Shown here: piece by piece, positions 25,772 to 34,757 of the stretch
Position numbering within the stretch: position 1 is the first letter of the stretch
Layout: each line of letters opens with the position of its first letter
From: Flavobacterium sp.
GTDB lineage: Bacteria; Bacteroidota; Bacteroidia; Flavobacteriales; Flavobacteriaceae
Reading direction: 5' to 3'
DNA: 64,000 bases
Assembly (NCBI RefSeq): GCF_039595935.1
Contig: NZ_JBCNKR010000004.1
Span: 1,363,001-1,427,000 of the forward strand
The notes under the pieces: model-generated
Seen by the model: only the letters and a program-made list of their open reading frames with translations
Told to the model about the DNA's origin: nothing
Databases searched by the model: none
Program-made: the position numbers and the translations under genes

Positions 25772-27211
25772 TTATTTCCATCCGCCGCCCAGGTCTCTGT
25801 AAACATGAACTGCAGCGTTAAGTTGTTCTTTTTTAGTATCAATTAATTCCAGTTTAGCTTCTAATGCATCTCTCTGCGTCATTAAAACTTCGAAATAATC
25901 TACTCTTGCCGATTTAAACAAATCGTTTGAAACATCAATTGATTTGTTTAAAGCATCAACCTGCTGAGATTTTAAATCGTATCCTTTTTGAAGATTTTCG
26001 ATTTTAGAAAGCTGAGTTGAAACTTCTAAATAAGCATTCAGAATAGTTTTATCATAATTGTACAATGCCTGAAGCTGTCTTGCATTGGCACTTGAAAATT
26101 CTGCTTTAATTGCATTTCTGTTGATAAGCGGTGCAGCAAGATCTCCTGCTAATGAATACAATAATGATTCAGGAAAAGTAAATAAATAAGATGGTTTAAA
26201 AGCCTGAACTCCAAAAGCTGCAGAAATATCTAATGAAGGATAAAATTCTGCGCGAGCTACTTTTACATCTAATTTAGCAGCAACCAATTCTAACTCTGCC
26301 TGTTTCACATCAGGACGATTAGTTAACAATTGAGATGGAATTCCAGAGTTTACAGCTGCCGGAAGCAAATCTGTAAAATTAGATTTCTCTCTTTTAATTT
26401 CCTGCGGATAACGTCCTAACAAAAAGTTGATTTTGTTTTCGTTTTCTTTAATCTTCTGTAAAATATCAAACTCTAAACTTTTTGAAGTTAAAACCTCAGC
26501 CTGAAATTTCTGTACTCCTAATTCTGTCGCTCTGGCAGCCTGCTTTTGAACTTTTACAATTTCAAGAGCGTTTGTCTGCAATTCGATAGTTTGTTTTACA
26601 ATATCTAACTGACTGTCTAAAGCCAGTAATTCGTAATAAGAATCGGCTATTTCTGCAATAAGGTTTGTAACTACAAAGTTTTTACCTTCAACCGTTGCTA
26701 AATATCTGTTTACGGCTGCTTTTTTAGAATTACGCAGTTTTTTCCAGATATCAACTTCCCAGTTTGCATAAGCCGCAATGGTATAATCCGGTAACGGATC
26801 TGGTGTTTCAACTCCCGGTTTAATTTCTGTAGTAGCGTCGCCGGCACCCTGACTTGTGTAACGACCAACTTTTTCAATTCCGGCACCCGCACGAACTCCT
26901 ACAGTTGGCAATAAAGCACCTTTACGTACTCGAATATCATTTTTTGCAATTTCAATTTCCTGCAAAGTCATGTTCAGTTCCTGATTGTTTTTCAGGGCAA
27001 TATCGATTAAATCTACCAGATTTTGATCTTTAAAGAATTCTTTCCATTGCAGCGTTGCTGTATTGGTAGTATCCTGATTTTTTACAGCACCAAATGCTTC
27101 AGGAACCAGAGCGCTTGCACTCGCTGTTTCTGGTGCAGGAGCCTTACATGCTGCCACGGCAAGACATAGGCCTAATGCAATACTGTATTTATATAATTTA
27201 ACTTTATACAT
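25772..27211 (-). CDS. RND efflux outer-membrane factor lipoprotein (TolC/OprM type)
   Basis: 479 residues from the ATG at 27211; a longer frame would start with TTG at 27223 and has no support. Lipobox AVAAC at Cys22 matches the lipidated NodT/OprM subgroup. Two structural repeats of long helices follow (LVDLIDIALKNNQELNMTLQEIE, LTNRPDVKQAELELVAAKLDVKVARAEFYPSL), the OEP signature. It forms the trimeric outer-membrane channel for the RND pump. The start overlaps the pump gene stop by 8 bp, so translation is coupled. Confidence 0.92.
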   Translation of the reverse strand: MYKVKLYKYSIALGLCLAVAACKAPAPETASASALVPEAFGAVKNQDTTNTATLQWKEFFKDQNLVDLIDIALKNNQELNMTLQEIEIAKNDIRVRKGALLPTVGVRAGAGIEKVGRYTSQGAGDATTEIKPGVETPDPLPDYTIAAYANWEVDIWKKLRNSKKAAVNRYLATVEGKNFVVTNLIAEIADSYYELLALDSQLDIVKQTIELQTNALEIVKVQKQAARATELGVQKFQAEVLTSKSLEFDILQKIKENENKINFLLGRYPQEIKREKSNFTDLLPAAVNSGIPSQLLTNRPDVKQAELELVAAKLDVKVARAEFYPSLDISAAFGVQAFKPSYLFTFPESLLYSLAGDLAAPLINRNAIKAEFSSANARQLQALYNYDKTILNAYLEVSTQLSKIENLQKGYDLKSQQVDALNKSIDVSNDLFKSARVDYFEVLMTQRDALEAKLELIDTKKEQLNAAVHVYRDLGGGWK

Positions 27212-30200
27212 GATTATTATCAATTTCTTCTGTTAATGGATTTTCTTCTTCATGTTTTACCAGTTTGTATCTCTCGGCAATTTTAGCAAAAATGAAATAC
27301 AAGCCCGGAATTACAAATACTCCGCAAATTGTTCCTACAAGCATACCTCCTGCTGCCGCAGTACCAATGGTTCTGTTACCAATTTTACCCGGCCCAGTTG
27401 CAAATGCAAGTGGTAATAAACCAGCGATAAAGGCAAATGAAGTCATCAAAATTGGACGGAATCTTTCTTTTGCTCCTTCCATAGCTGCTTCAAGAACTGA
27501 TTTTCCGGCTGCATGCCTTTGTATCGCAAATTCTACGATCAGTACGGCATTTTTACCTAATAAACCAATAAGCATTACCATTGCAACCTGAGCATAAATG
27601 TTGTTTTCTAATCCTGTTAATTTTAGTAAAAGGAAAGCTCCAAAAATACCCGCTGGTAAAGAAAGAATTACTGATAATGGCAGAATAAAACTTTCATATT
27701 GTGCCGCTAATACTAAGTAAACAAATCCTAAACAGATCAGGAATACCCAAATTGCCTGATTACCCTGAGCAACCTCATCGGCAGAAATACCTGCCCAGTC
27801 AATATCATAACCTCTTGGTAATTTTTTAGCCGCTACTTCCTGAATTACTTTAATCGCTGTTCCTGAACTATATCCGGCAGCAGCAGAACCACTAATTTGT
27901 GTAGAAGTGTACATGTTATGTCTTGTGATTTCAGAAAGTCCGTATACTTTTTCTAATCTCATAAAAGCTGAAAACGGAACCATTTCGTCACGATCATTTT
28001 TCACATACAATTTCAGGATATCTTCTGGTAAAGCTCTATATTCTGGAGATGCCTGAACAATTACTTTATAGTTAATTCCGAATTTAATAAAACTGATTTC
28101 GTAGTTACTTCCCACAAGAGTTGACAATGTATTCATAGCATTTTCGATAGAAACACCTTTTTGCTGTGCCAAATCATTGTCTACTTTCATCATATATTGA
28201 GGGAAACTAGAACTATAGAAACTAAATACGTTAGATAATTCAGGATGTCTGTTCAATTCAGCAACGAAGTCATTATTAACCTGCTCCATTCTTTTGTAAT
28301 CTCCAGAACCTGTTTTATCTAATAAACGAAGCTCAAATCCTCCAGCAGCACCATAACCCGGTACAGCTGGCGGTTGGAAAAATTCGATATTTGCTCCCGC
28401 AATATCTTTACATTTTTCCTCCATTTCATGCATAATCTCAACAACAGATTCTTTTCTGTCGCTCCAGTCCTTAAGGTTAACCAAACACGTTCCTGAGTTG
28501 GCTCCTGTACCTTCAGACAAAATTTCGTAACCTGCTAATGAAGAAACTGATTTTACTCCATCGATAGTTTCAGCAATTTTTTGAACTCTTTCTGCAATAT
28601 TATTTGTTCTTTCTAACGATGAACCCGGAGGTGTCTGAATAACCGCATAGAACATTCCCTGATCCTCATTCGGAATAAATCCTGAAGGAACTGAACTGCT
28701 TATTAACCATGTTCCGGCACAGAAACCAAGAAGTGCCACAATAGTAACCGCTCTTCTGGTAACAATTTTACCTAATAAGTTTTGATATTTACCCTGAGCA
28801 AGATTAAACTTGTTGTTGAAACCATCTATAAACATATTTATAGGGGTTTTCTTTTTAGGAGCACCGTGGTTATTTTTTAGCATCATAGCACAAAGTGCCG
28901 GTGTCAATGTCAAGGCCACAATACCAGAAAGGATAATTGCCGTTGCCATAGTAACAGAAAACTGTCTGTAGAATACTCCAACCGGACCAGACATAAACGC
29001 TACAGGAATAAATACTGCCGCCATAAGGAAAGTAATAGCAACAATTGCCCCCGCAATTTCGTGCATTGCTTTTTTAGTTGCCTTAAATGGCGACAGATGC
29101 TCCTCTTCCATCTTGGCGTGAACGGCTTCGATAACCACAATCGCGTCATCGACCACGACCCCAATTGCTAAAACCAGAGCGAATAATGTGATTAAGTTTA
29201 ATGAAATATCAAAGAATGTCATGAACACAAAGGTTCCTACCAGCGAAACGGGTACCGCAATTGCCGGAATAATAGTAGAACGCCAGTCTCCTAAGAAAAG
29301 GAATACTACTAAACCTACCAGAATAAAAGCTTCTACAAGTGTGTGGATTACTTTTTCGATAGAAGCATCAAGGAATTTAGAAACGTCATACGAAATTTCA
29401 TAATCCATTCCTTTTGGAAACTTTTGTTTGATTTTTTCCAATTTAGCTTTTACCTCTTCAATAACCTGATTTGCGTTACTTCCAAAAGATTGTTTTAATA
29501 CAATTGCCGCAGAAGGTCTTCCATTCAAGTTAGAATAGATATCATACATCGAGCTTCCAAATTCAACTTTGGCAACATCTTTAAGTCTTAAAAGTTCTCC
29601 ATTTGGATTGGCTTTTACTACGATATTTTCATATTGTTCTTTTGTTGTAAAACGCCCTGAATATTTCAATACATACTCAAACGCCTGAGAACGTTTACCA
29701 GAACTTTCTCCCGTTTTACCCGGAGAAGCCTCCAAACTCTGACTTGATAATGCTTCCATTATTTCATCAGCAGAAATTTTATAAGCCAGCATACGATCTG
29801 GTTTCAGCCAGATACGCATAGCATATTCACGTGTACCTAAGATATCTCCGGAACCAATACCGTTTACCCTTTTTAATTCAGAAAGTACGTTGATATCAGC
29901 ATAGTTGTACAAGAACTTCATGTCGGTATTTTTGTCCGTACTATAAAGGTTCACGTACATAAGCATACTTGGTACTTCACGGGTAATTTTAATACCCTCA
30001 CGAATTACTAATGGAGGTAATTTATTGGTAACCGAAGCCACACGGTTCTGAACGTTAATGGCCGCCTGATTAGGATCTGTTCCTAAGTTAAATACCACTT
30101 TAATAGTAGCTTCACCGTCGTTTCCGGCATCCGAAGCCATATATTTCATTCCAGGAACACCATTTAAAGCTCTTTCAAGAGGAATAACAACCGCCTTGAT

Positions 30201-30371
30201 CATCAACTCACCATTAGATCCCGGATAATCTGCGGTAACATTCACCATTGGAGGTGAAATTGTAGGGAATTGGGTAATTGGTAAATTTAATACCGAAAGT
30301 ACACCCAAAAAGACAATGATAAGCGATATTACTATCGACAGTACCGGTCTTTGAATAAATTTATTAAACAT
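27204..30371 (-). CDS. RND multidrug efflux pump, HAE1/AcrB type
   Basis: 1055 residues, the usual length. The N-terminus (MFNKFIQRPVLSIVISLIIV) and periplasmic TDPNQAAINVQNRV are typical. In membrane helix 4, GVVVDDAIVVIEAV has the proton-relay aspartates; GFIPNEDQGMF and PAGIFGAFLLL occur later, and GLLGKNAVLIVEFA supplies the conserved lysine region. Twelve membrane helices with two large periplasmic loops. It exports hydrophobic drugs or detergents, driven by protons. Middle gene of an adaptor-pump-channel operon. Confidence 0.95.
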   Translation of the reverse strand: MFNKFIQRPVLSIVISLIIVFLGVLSVLNLPITQFPTISPPMVNVTADYPGSNGELMIKAVVIPLERALNGVPGMKYMASDAGNDGEATIKVVFNLGTDPNQAAINVQNRVASVTNKLPPLVIREGIKITREVPSMLMYVNLYSTDKNTDMKFLYNYADINVLSELKRVNGIGSGDILGTREYAMRIWLKPDRMLAYKISADEIMEALSSQSLEASPGKTGESSGKRSQAFEYVLKYSGRFTTKEQYENIVVKANPNGELLRLKDVAKVEFGSSMYDIYSNLNGRPSAAIVLKQSFGSNANQVIEEVKAKLEKIKQKFPKGMDYEISYDVSKFLDASIEKVIHTLVEAFILVGLVVFLFLGDWRSTIIPAIAVPVSLVGTFVFMTFFDISLNLITLFALVLAIGVVVDDAIVVIEAVHAKMEEEHLSPFKATKKAMHEIAGAIVAITFLMAAVFIPVAFMSGPVGVFYRQFSVTMATAIILSGIVALTLTPALCAMMLKNNHGAPKKKTPINMFIDGFNNKFNLAQGKYQNLLGKIVTRRAVTIVALLGFCAGTWLISSSVPSGFIPNEDQGMFYAVIQTPPGSSLERTNNIAERVQKIAETIDGVKSVSSLAGYEILSEGTGANSGTCLVNLKDWSDRKESVVEIMHEMEEKCKDIAGANIEFFQPPAVPGYGAAGGFELRLLDKTGSGDYKRMEQVNNDFVAELNRHPELSNVFSFYSSSFPQYMMKVDNDLAQQKGVSIENAMNTLSTLVGSNYEISFIKFGINYKVIVQASPEYRALPEDILKLYVKNDRDEMVPFSAFMRLEKVYGLSEITRHNMYTSTQISGSAAAGYSSGTAIKVIQEVAAKKLPRGYDIDWAGISADEVAQGNQAIWVFLICLGFVYLVLAAQYESFILPLSVILSLPAGIFGAFLLLKLTGLENNIYAQVAMVMLIGLLGKNAVLIVEFAIQRHAAGKSVLEAAMEGAKERFRPILMTSFAFIAGLLPLAFATGPGKIGNRTIGTAAAGGMLVGTICGVFVIPGLYFIFAKIAERYKLVKHEEENPLTEEIDNNHV

Positions 30372-30430
30372 TTTTTATACTTTTTTAATGATTAAAATAA
30401 ATGCGAATCAATAGATAATCAACACAGAAA

Positions 30431-31513
30431 TTATTCTGCTTTAACACGCAGGTGATTAATTACCTCTTTTGGCGATTGATATTCATATTTAATCTTATCA
30501 CTTTCTTTTACTTTCTGAACTCCTTCAAGTAAAATTTTATCATTTTCAGTAACTCCGCTTTTTACTACGTATAAATCAGGGATTTCACCAGTAATTGTAA
30601 TTTCTCTTGAACTTACTTTATCATTTTTATCCACGATGAAAACGTATTTTTTATCCTGAATTTCATAAGTTGCTTTTTGTGGAATTACAATAGCATTTTT
30701 AAGCGGAACATTCATTTGAACCTGTCCTGTTTCTCCGTTTCTTAACAGTTTTCCTGAATTTGGGAACCTTGCTCTAAAAGCAATATTTCCGGTTTCGTTG
30801 TTGAATTCACTTTCGATAACTTCAACATTTCCTTTTTCTTTAAAAGTTTCTCCGTTAGCCAAAACCAAATTCACTTTGCTTGCAGCGCGGTCTTTTACAT
30901 CAGTTTGATACTGAAGATATTCTGGCTCTGATACGTTGAAGTAAGCAAACATCTGACTGTTGTCTGAAAGGCTTGTTAACAATTCACCTTCATCGATAAG
31001 ACTTCCTAGTTTTAATGGAATCCTGTCAATAGTTCCGTCAAATGGCGCTCTGATTTCTGTGAATGATAAATGCAGTTTTGCCAATGCAACTTCTGCTTTT
31101 GCAGATTGTAATTTTGCTTGTGCAACACTTAATTCGTTTTTAGAAACGATGTTTTTATCTGCCAGTAATTTTGCATTTTGCAGTTCAATTTCTGTAGATT
31201 TTTGTTCAGCCTGCGCTTTAAGTAATTCTGCCTGATACATGTTTGGCATAATTCTGAACAATAATTGCCCGGCTTTTACAAACTGACCTTCGTCAACATA
31301 AATATTTTGTAAAAAACCTTTTTCCTGAGCGCGGATTTCGATATTTCGAACAGACTTAATCTGCGAAACATATTCTTTAGTAAATGAAGTATCAATTCTA
31401 ACAGGATTAGTAACTGTGAATTTCTCTACTTCTTCTTTTTCTTCTTTTTTAGATGTACAACTAGTTAGGCACACTAGGGCCATTAAGCCCGTGAACACGA
31501 TAATTTTTTTCAT
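30431..31513 (-). CDS. RND periplasmic adaptor (membrane-fusion) lipoprotein
   Basis: 360 residues. Lipobox LTSC at Cys19. The order is barrel-sandwich/lipoyl (IEIRAQEKGFLQNIYVDEGQFVKAGQLLF), helical hairpin (~95-145), second lipoyl half (IRAPFDGTIDRIPLKLGSLI), then a beta-barrel (VNLVLANGETF) and membrane-proximal domain. It links the pump to the outer-membrane channel. First gene of the operon; 59 bp precede the pump gene. Confidence 0.93.
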   Translation of the reverse strand: MKKIIVFTGLMALVCLTSCTSKKEEKEEVEKFTVTNPVRIDTSFTKEYVSQIKSVRNIEIRAQEKGFLQNIYVDEGQFVKAGQLLFRIMPNMYQAELLKAQAEQKSTEIELQNAKLLADKNIVSKNELSVAQAKLQSAKAEVALAKLHLSFTEIRAPFDGTIDRIPLKLGSLIDEGELLTSLSDNSQMFAYFNVSEPEYLQYQTDVKDRAASKVNLVLANGETFKEKGNVEVIESEFNNETGNIAFRARFPNSGKLLRNGETGQVQMNVPLKNAIVIPQKATYEIQDKKYVFIVDKNDKVSSREITITGEIPDLYVVKSGVTENDKILLEGVQKVKESDKIKYEYQSPKEVINHLRVKAE

Positions 31514-31682
31514 GATTTAGTTTGGAAATTAAGCGATTGAATGCTTGAAATAATGATTCTTAAGATGATAAATGCATCAGTCAGCCTCAGTCTGAACCTT
31601 AATTCATATAAGTGGAAGTAGAAAAATATACATCAACAAAATATGCGGGTTGCAACTTTGGTAACCGATGTATACTATAAAA

Positions 31683-32057
31683 TCAAATTCTTAATACTCG
31701 TTGAGTAATGTAGATAGGATTTGAATGACCAGAGAATGGCCCGAAAATTTTAAAACGATTGGAATCATTTGCAGCAGACTGATCTGAAAGTGCCAGATAC
31801 AAAGTGTCTACTAAACTATACGAAACAGTAAAAAATTTGTTCGTAATTAAATTAGCATCATCATTTCCCAAAAGATCTTCTTCAAGATCAACATCGGCAT
31901 CTTCTATAATTGATGTTCCGCGATCCTGATTCGTAAATTTCACTCTGTGCTTTTGTGCAAGACTATGATGATGAGAAAAAGTATTAGCATTGAGATATTG
32001 GCCTCCGCCTAGCAGAAGCATATTCATGAATACTAGAAATACTATTAACTTTCTCAT
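31683..32057 (-). CDS. Small exported protein upstream of the RND operon
   Basis: 124 residues. Signal peptide (LIVFLVFMNMLLLGGGQYLNA) and then a His-rich (HHHSLAQKH) and acidic (EDADVDLEEDLLGNDDAN) mature part. I do not know a function. It lies 169 bp upstream of the adaptor gene on the same strand, close enough to share regulation or transcription. Confidence 0.55.
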   Translation of the reverse strand: MRKLIVFLVFMNMLLLGGGQYLNANTFSHHHSLAQKHRVKFTNQDRGTSIIEDADVDLEEDLLGNDDANLITNKFFTVSYSLVDTLYLALSDQSAANDSNRFKIFGPFSGHSNPIYITQRVLRI

Positions 32058-32252
32058 TTCGGTGCGAAAGTAGTAAAAGAATTAAAACAAAAAAAGAATT
32101 TTTAACAAGGTTTAACAGTTCGGTAAAACGAAAACGTTTTCTGTAACTTTTTACATGAAGATTAGATGAAGAAAAGTACTATTTTTTGAAAAAACACACT
32201 TATAAACAACTGCAAAACAAAAACTTACACAGAATTAACATATTCATATTAT

Positions 32253-32657
32253 TTAAAGTTTAATTTCCATTATTGTAAATTCCTGACCTGCTTTTATGAA
32301 AGTTTCATAAGTATCATACATTCCGAATTTTTCATAAAAAGACTTTTTATTCGTTCTGGCATTGCACCAGACTTTTTGTAAATTTTTCTCTTTTGCAAAT
32401 TGTAAAATGTGTTTTAAAAGATGGGATGCAATTCCTTTTCCCTGAAATTCTTCTAAAGTAGCTAATTTTCGAAACTGCATTTCTCTCCCTTCAATAAAGC
32501 AAGATACTATCGAAACGAGTTTATTTTCTGTAAAAACTCCAAAATGAAATCCTGAGTTATCTTCGTCTAACTGTACAAATTCAAAAGGCTGGTCCGGCCA
32601 CATTACTTCGTGTCTGATTTTCCAAGTATCTGAAGCCTGAATTTCTTTGATTATCAT
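32253..32657 (-). CDS. GNAT N-acetyltransferase
   Basis: 134 residues, a single GNAT domain. The acetyl-CoA pyrophosphate loop is in FQGKGIASHLLKHIL; the preceding MQFRKLATLEE strand and following KVWCNARTNKKSFYEKFGM (with the conserved Tyr region) complete the fold. The target is unknown. It stands alone. Confidence 0.85.
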   Translation of the reverse strand: MIIKEIQASDTWKIRHEVMWPDQPFEFVQLDEDNSGFHFGVFTENKLVSIVSCFIEGREMQFRKLATLEEFQGKGIASHLLKHILQFAKEKNLQKVWCNARTNKKSFYEKFGMYDTYETFIKAGQEFTIMEIKL

Positions 32658-32727
32658 TTTTATTGGTTTTTAATAGAAATACAAATTTATATTTTTAACA
32701 GCATTTATTATTTGTAAGCTGAACAAT

Positions 32728-32760
32728 AAAAAAGGGAATCTGATTTAGATTCCCTTTTTA
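32728..32760 (-). terminator. Terminator of the gene at 32777
   Basis: AAAAAGGGAATC/GATTCCCTTTTT with a seven-base loop; could work in both directions. Confidence 0.85.
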
Positions 32761-32776
32761 TTGTTGTGTATAATTG

Positions 32777-33394
32777 CTACATAATTTTAGTAAAGTAAAC
32801 TTCTTTATTATTTTCGGCAATTTTTTCGACACCGTTTTCTCCCTTTTTTGCAATATTGACAGCTCTTATTTCTTTTGAATCTTCATTTAGATAACAATTC
32901 CAAATTTTTCCATCAGATAAAATAATCGCAGAATACAAAGCATCTGTTCTGTCATTATTAAAGTAAACAATATTTTCCGTTTTAATTAATGTTTTTACTT
33001 TTGATTTGCGGTCTTGTTCGTAAAATAAAAGTTTGTTATGATCTACCTGTACCAGTTTATCTACGCTTTTGTTTTTAAAGTTTTCTTTGGCATCAACAGT
33101 CCAGCTTGGTTTATCACCTGTAAAGAGCCATGTTCCGTTTACCTTTTCTAAGATTTCATTTCTCAGAATTTCTTTCAGAGTGTCAACTTTTTTTAAAGCT
33201 TCCTGTCCGATTTCATTTTCAGGTTTAATTTTGGAAACAACCGAGAATTCGTCCAGAGCTTTTGCAAAATCTGATTTGTTAAAGTAAGAAATTGCCAGGT
33301 CGTATTTATTCTTCTGGAATTTCTCTTTGGCATCATTTTGTGATATACTTTTTATAGAAAAAAGCAAAATGATAAGAATTAAATAATTTTTCAT
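32777..33394 (-). CDS. Exported TPR-like protein, copy 1
   Basis: 205 residues. Signal peptide (LILIILLFSIKSISQ), then a TPR-like helical part (FQKNKYDLAISYFNKSDFAKALDEFS), and a C-terminal beta-rich domain (LEKVNGTWLFTGDKPSWTVD..., KSKVKTLIKTENIVYFNNDRTD). It is a paralogue of the 34010 product, with the same length and the same blocks (DRKSKVKTLIKTE, YFNNDR, LYSAIILSDGK) over the full length. The ACT-domain gene lies between. Function unknown. Confidence 0.72.
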   Translation of the reverse strand: MKNYLILIILLFSIKSISQNDAKEKFQKNKYDLAISYFNKSDFAKALDEFSVVSKIKPENEIGQEALKKVDTLKEILRNEILEKVNGTWLFTGDKPSWTVDAKENFKNKSVDKLVQVDHNKLLFYEQDRKSKVKTLIKTENIVYFNNDRTDALYSAIILSDGKIWNCYLNEDSKEIRAVNIAKKGENGVEKIAENNKEVYFTKIM

Positions 33395-33532
33395 GATTGG
33401 GGCGTTTGTTTTTTATTATTTCAAACATACCAATATTATTTTTTTTCTTTTTAGGATTTAACGTAAAATAAACATTTTTCTTTAAAAAACTTTACAAACA
33501 GCGCACTGAACATTTGTATGCCATACTATAGT

Positions 33533-33925
33533 TTAATTTGAAAATGAGTTTAAGATTTCCATCGCTTTTTCTACATCCCTTTTATTTACAAAAATATGAT
33601 CGTGATAAAATGCCGCTACTACATTACAGCTTATTTCCTGCTCTGAAAGTGCTTTAGAAAATGCAGCTGTTAATCCAACTGCTTCAAGTGATGAATGTAC
33701 AGTAAGCGTGATCCATGACATTACAACAGAATAATCTAATTGCAATTTGACGGCTGTTTCTTCTTTTAAAATTAGGGTTATAGCTTCTTGTTCTCTAAAA
33801 AACATTTCCACCTTATCCAGATTGATATTTTCTAAATTATCAACTTTACAAAAAACATAATCGCCTGATTTATGTTCAGGTTTCATCGTTTTAAGTAATT
33901 TTTGCAGATCTTTTTCTCCAGACAT
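33533..33925 (-). CDS. ACT-domain protein
   Basis: 130 residues with no signal. Two ACT-like halves: an N-terminal one (DYVFCKVDNLENI..., ITLILKEETA) and a C-terminal one (WITLTVHSSLEAVGLTAAFSKALSEQEIS, FYHDHIFVNKRDVEKAMEIL). This fits the DUF2241 plus ACT_7 proteins, stand-alone regulators thought to bind small ligands such as amino acids. It sits between two paralogous secreted-protein genes and seems functionally unrelated to them. Confidence 0.78.
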   Translation of the reverse strand: MSGEKDLQKLLKTMKPEHKSGDYVFCKVDNLENINLDKVEMFFREQEAITLILKEETAVKLQLDYSVVMSWITLTVHSSLEAVGLTAAFSKALSEQEISCNVVAAFYHDHIFVNKRDVEKAMEILNSFSN

Positions 33926-34009
33926 TTATTTGACTATTTTGTATTTTCAAATTTATCATTTTTAATGTAATAGCCGAATCTAAGATTTTTGAAAAAAATG
34001 AGATTTATT

Positions 34010-34627
34010 TTAAATTACTTTTGCGTAATAGACTTCTTTATTGTTTTCTTTAATTTTCTCCATTTTCTTTTTGCCTTGCTTTGCAATATTAATAGCTCTT
34101 ATTACATGAGTGGTTTCATCAAGGAAATAATCCCAGACTTTACCATCTGATAAAATAATGGCGGAGTATAAATCATCGGCTCTGTCATTATTAAAATACA
34201 TAATATCTTCTGTCTTAATCAGTGTTTTTACTTTTGATTTACGATCTTGCTGATAAAATGAAATTTTGTCCTGACTTACTTCTATCAAATCATCAACCTT
34301 TTTATTTTTAAAATTTTCATGAGAGTCTACTGTCCATATGGGTTTATTACCCGTCATTATCCATGTTCCGGTTATCTTTTCTAAAATATCTTTTCTTAAA
34401 ATATCTTTCAGCGTATCTATTTCCTGTAATGAATTTAAACCTATTTCTGTTTGAGGTTTAATCTTCGACGCAATTGAAAATTGTTCAAGAGCTTTTACAT
34501 AATTTGATTTGTTTAAGTAAGAAACAGCGAGTTCGTATCTATTTTTTTGAAATTTATCTTTATCAGTATTTTGTGATTTTACAGTTACTGAAAAGAAAAA
34601 AACAACAAGTATTAAAAAATTTTTCAT
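34010..34627 (-). CDS. Exported TPR-like protein, copy 2
   Basis: 205 residues from the ATG at 34627 (MKNFLILVVFFFSV); five more codons are possible upstream. Signal peptide, then FQKNRYELAVSYLNKSNYVKALEQFS and GTWIMTGNKPIWTVD, colinear with the 32777 product. The pair arose by duplication; DRKSKVKTLIKTE is identical in both. No function is known. Confidence 0.72.
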   Translation of the reverse strand: MKNFLILVVFFFSVTVKSQNTDKDKFQKNRYELAVSYLNKSNYVKALEQFSIASKIKPQTEIGLNSLQEIDTLKDILRKDILEKITGTWIMTGNKPIWTVDSHENFKNKKVDDLIEVSQDKISFYQQDRKSKVKTLIKTEDIMYFNNDRADDLYSAIILSDGKVWDYFLDETTHVIRAINIAKQGKKKMEKIKENNKEVYYAKVI

Positions 34628-34707
34628 TGATATTAAAAACATTTGAGTGGTGCAAACGTAAGAAATATTTTTAAAAATTGTAAGTTTTTACTTATTTTTA
34701 AAATAAA

Positions 34708-34736
34708 AAAACCGCCTTAAAAAATTAAAGCGGTTA
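34708..34736 (-). terminator. Terminator of the M1 peptidase gene
   Basis: AACCGC...TTAA and TTAAAGCGGTT arms with one mismatch and A/T tracts, 21 bp after the leftward peptidase gene. Confidence 0.7.
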
Positions 34737-34757
34737 TAAAATATTGAGTTTAAGAAA

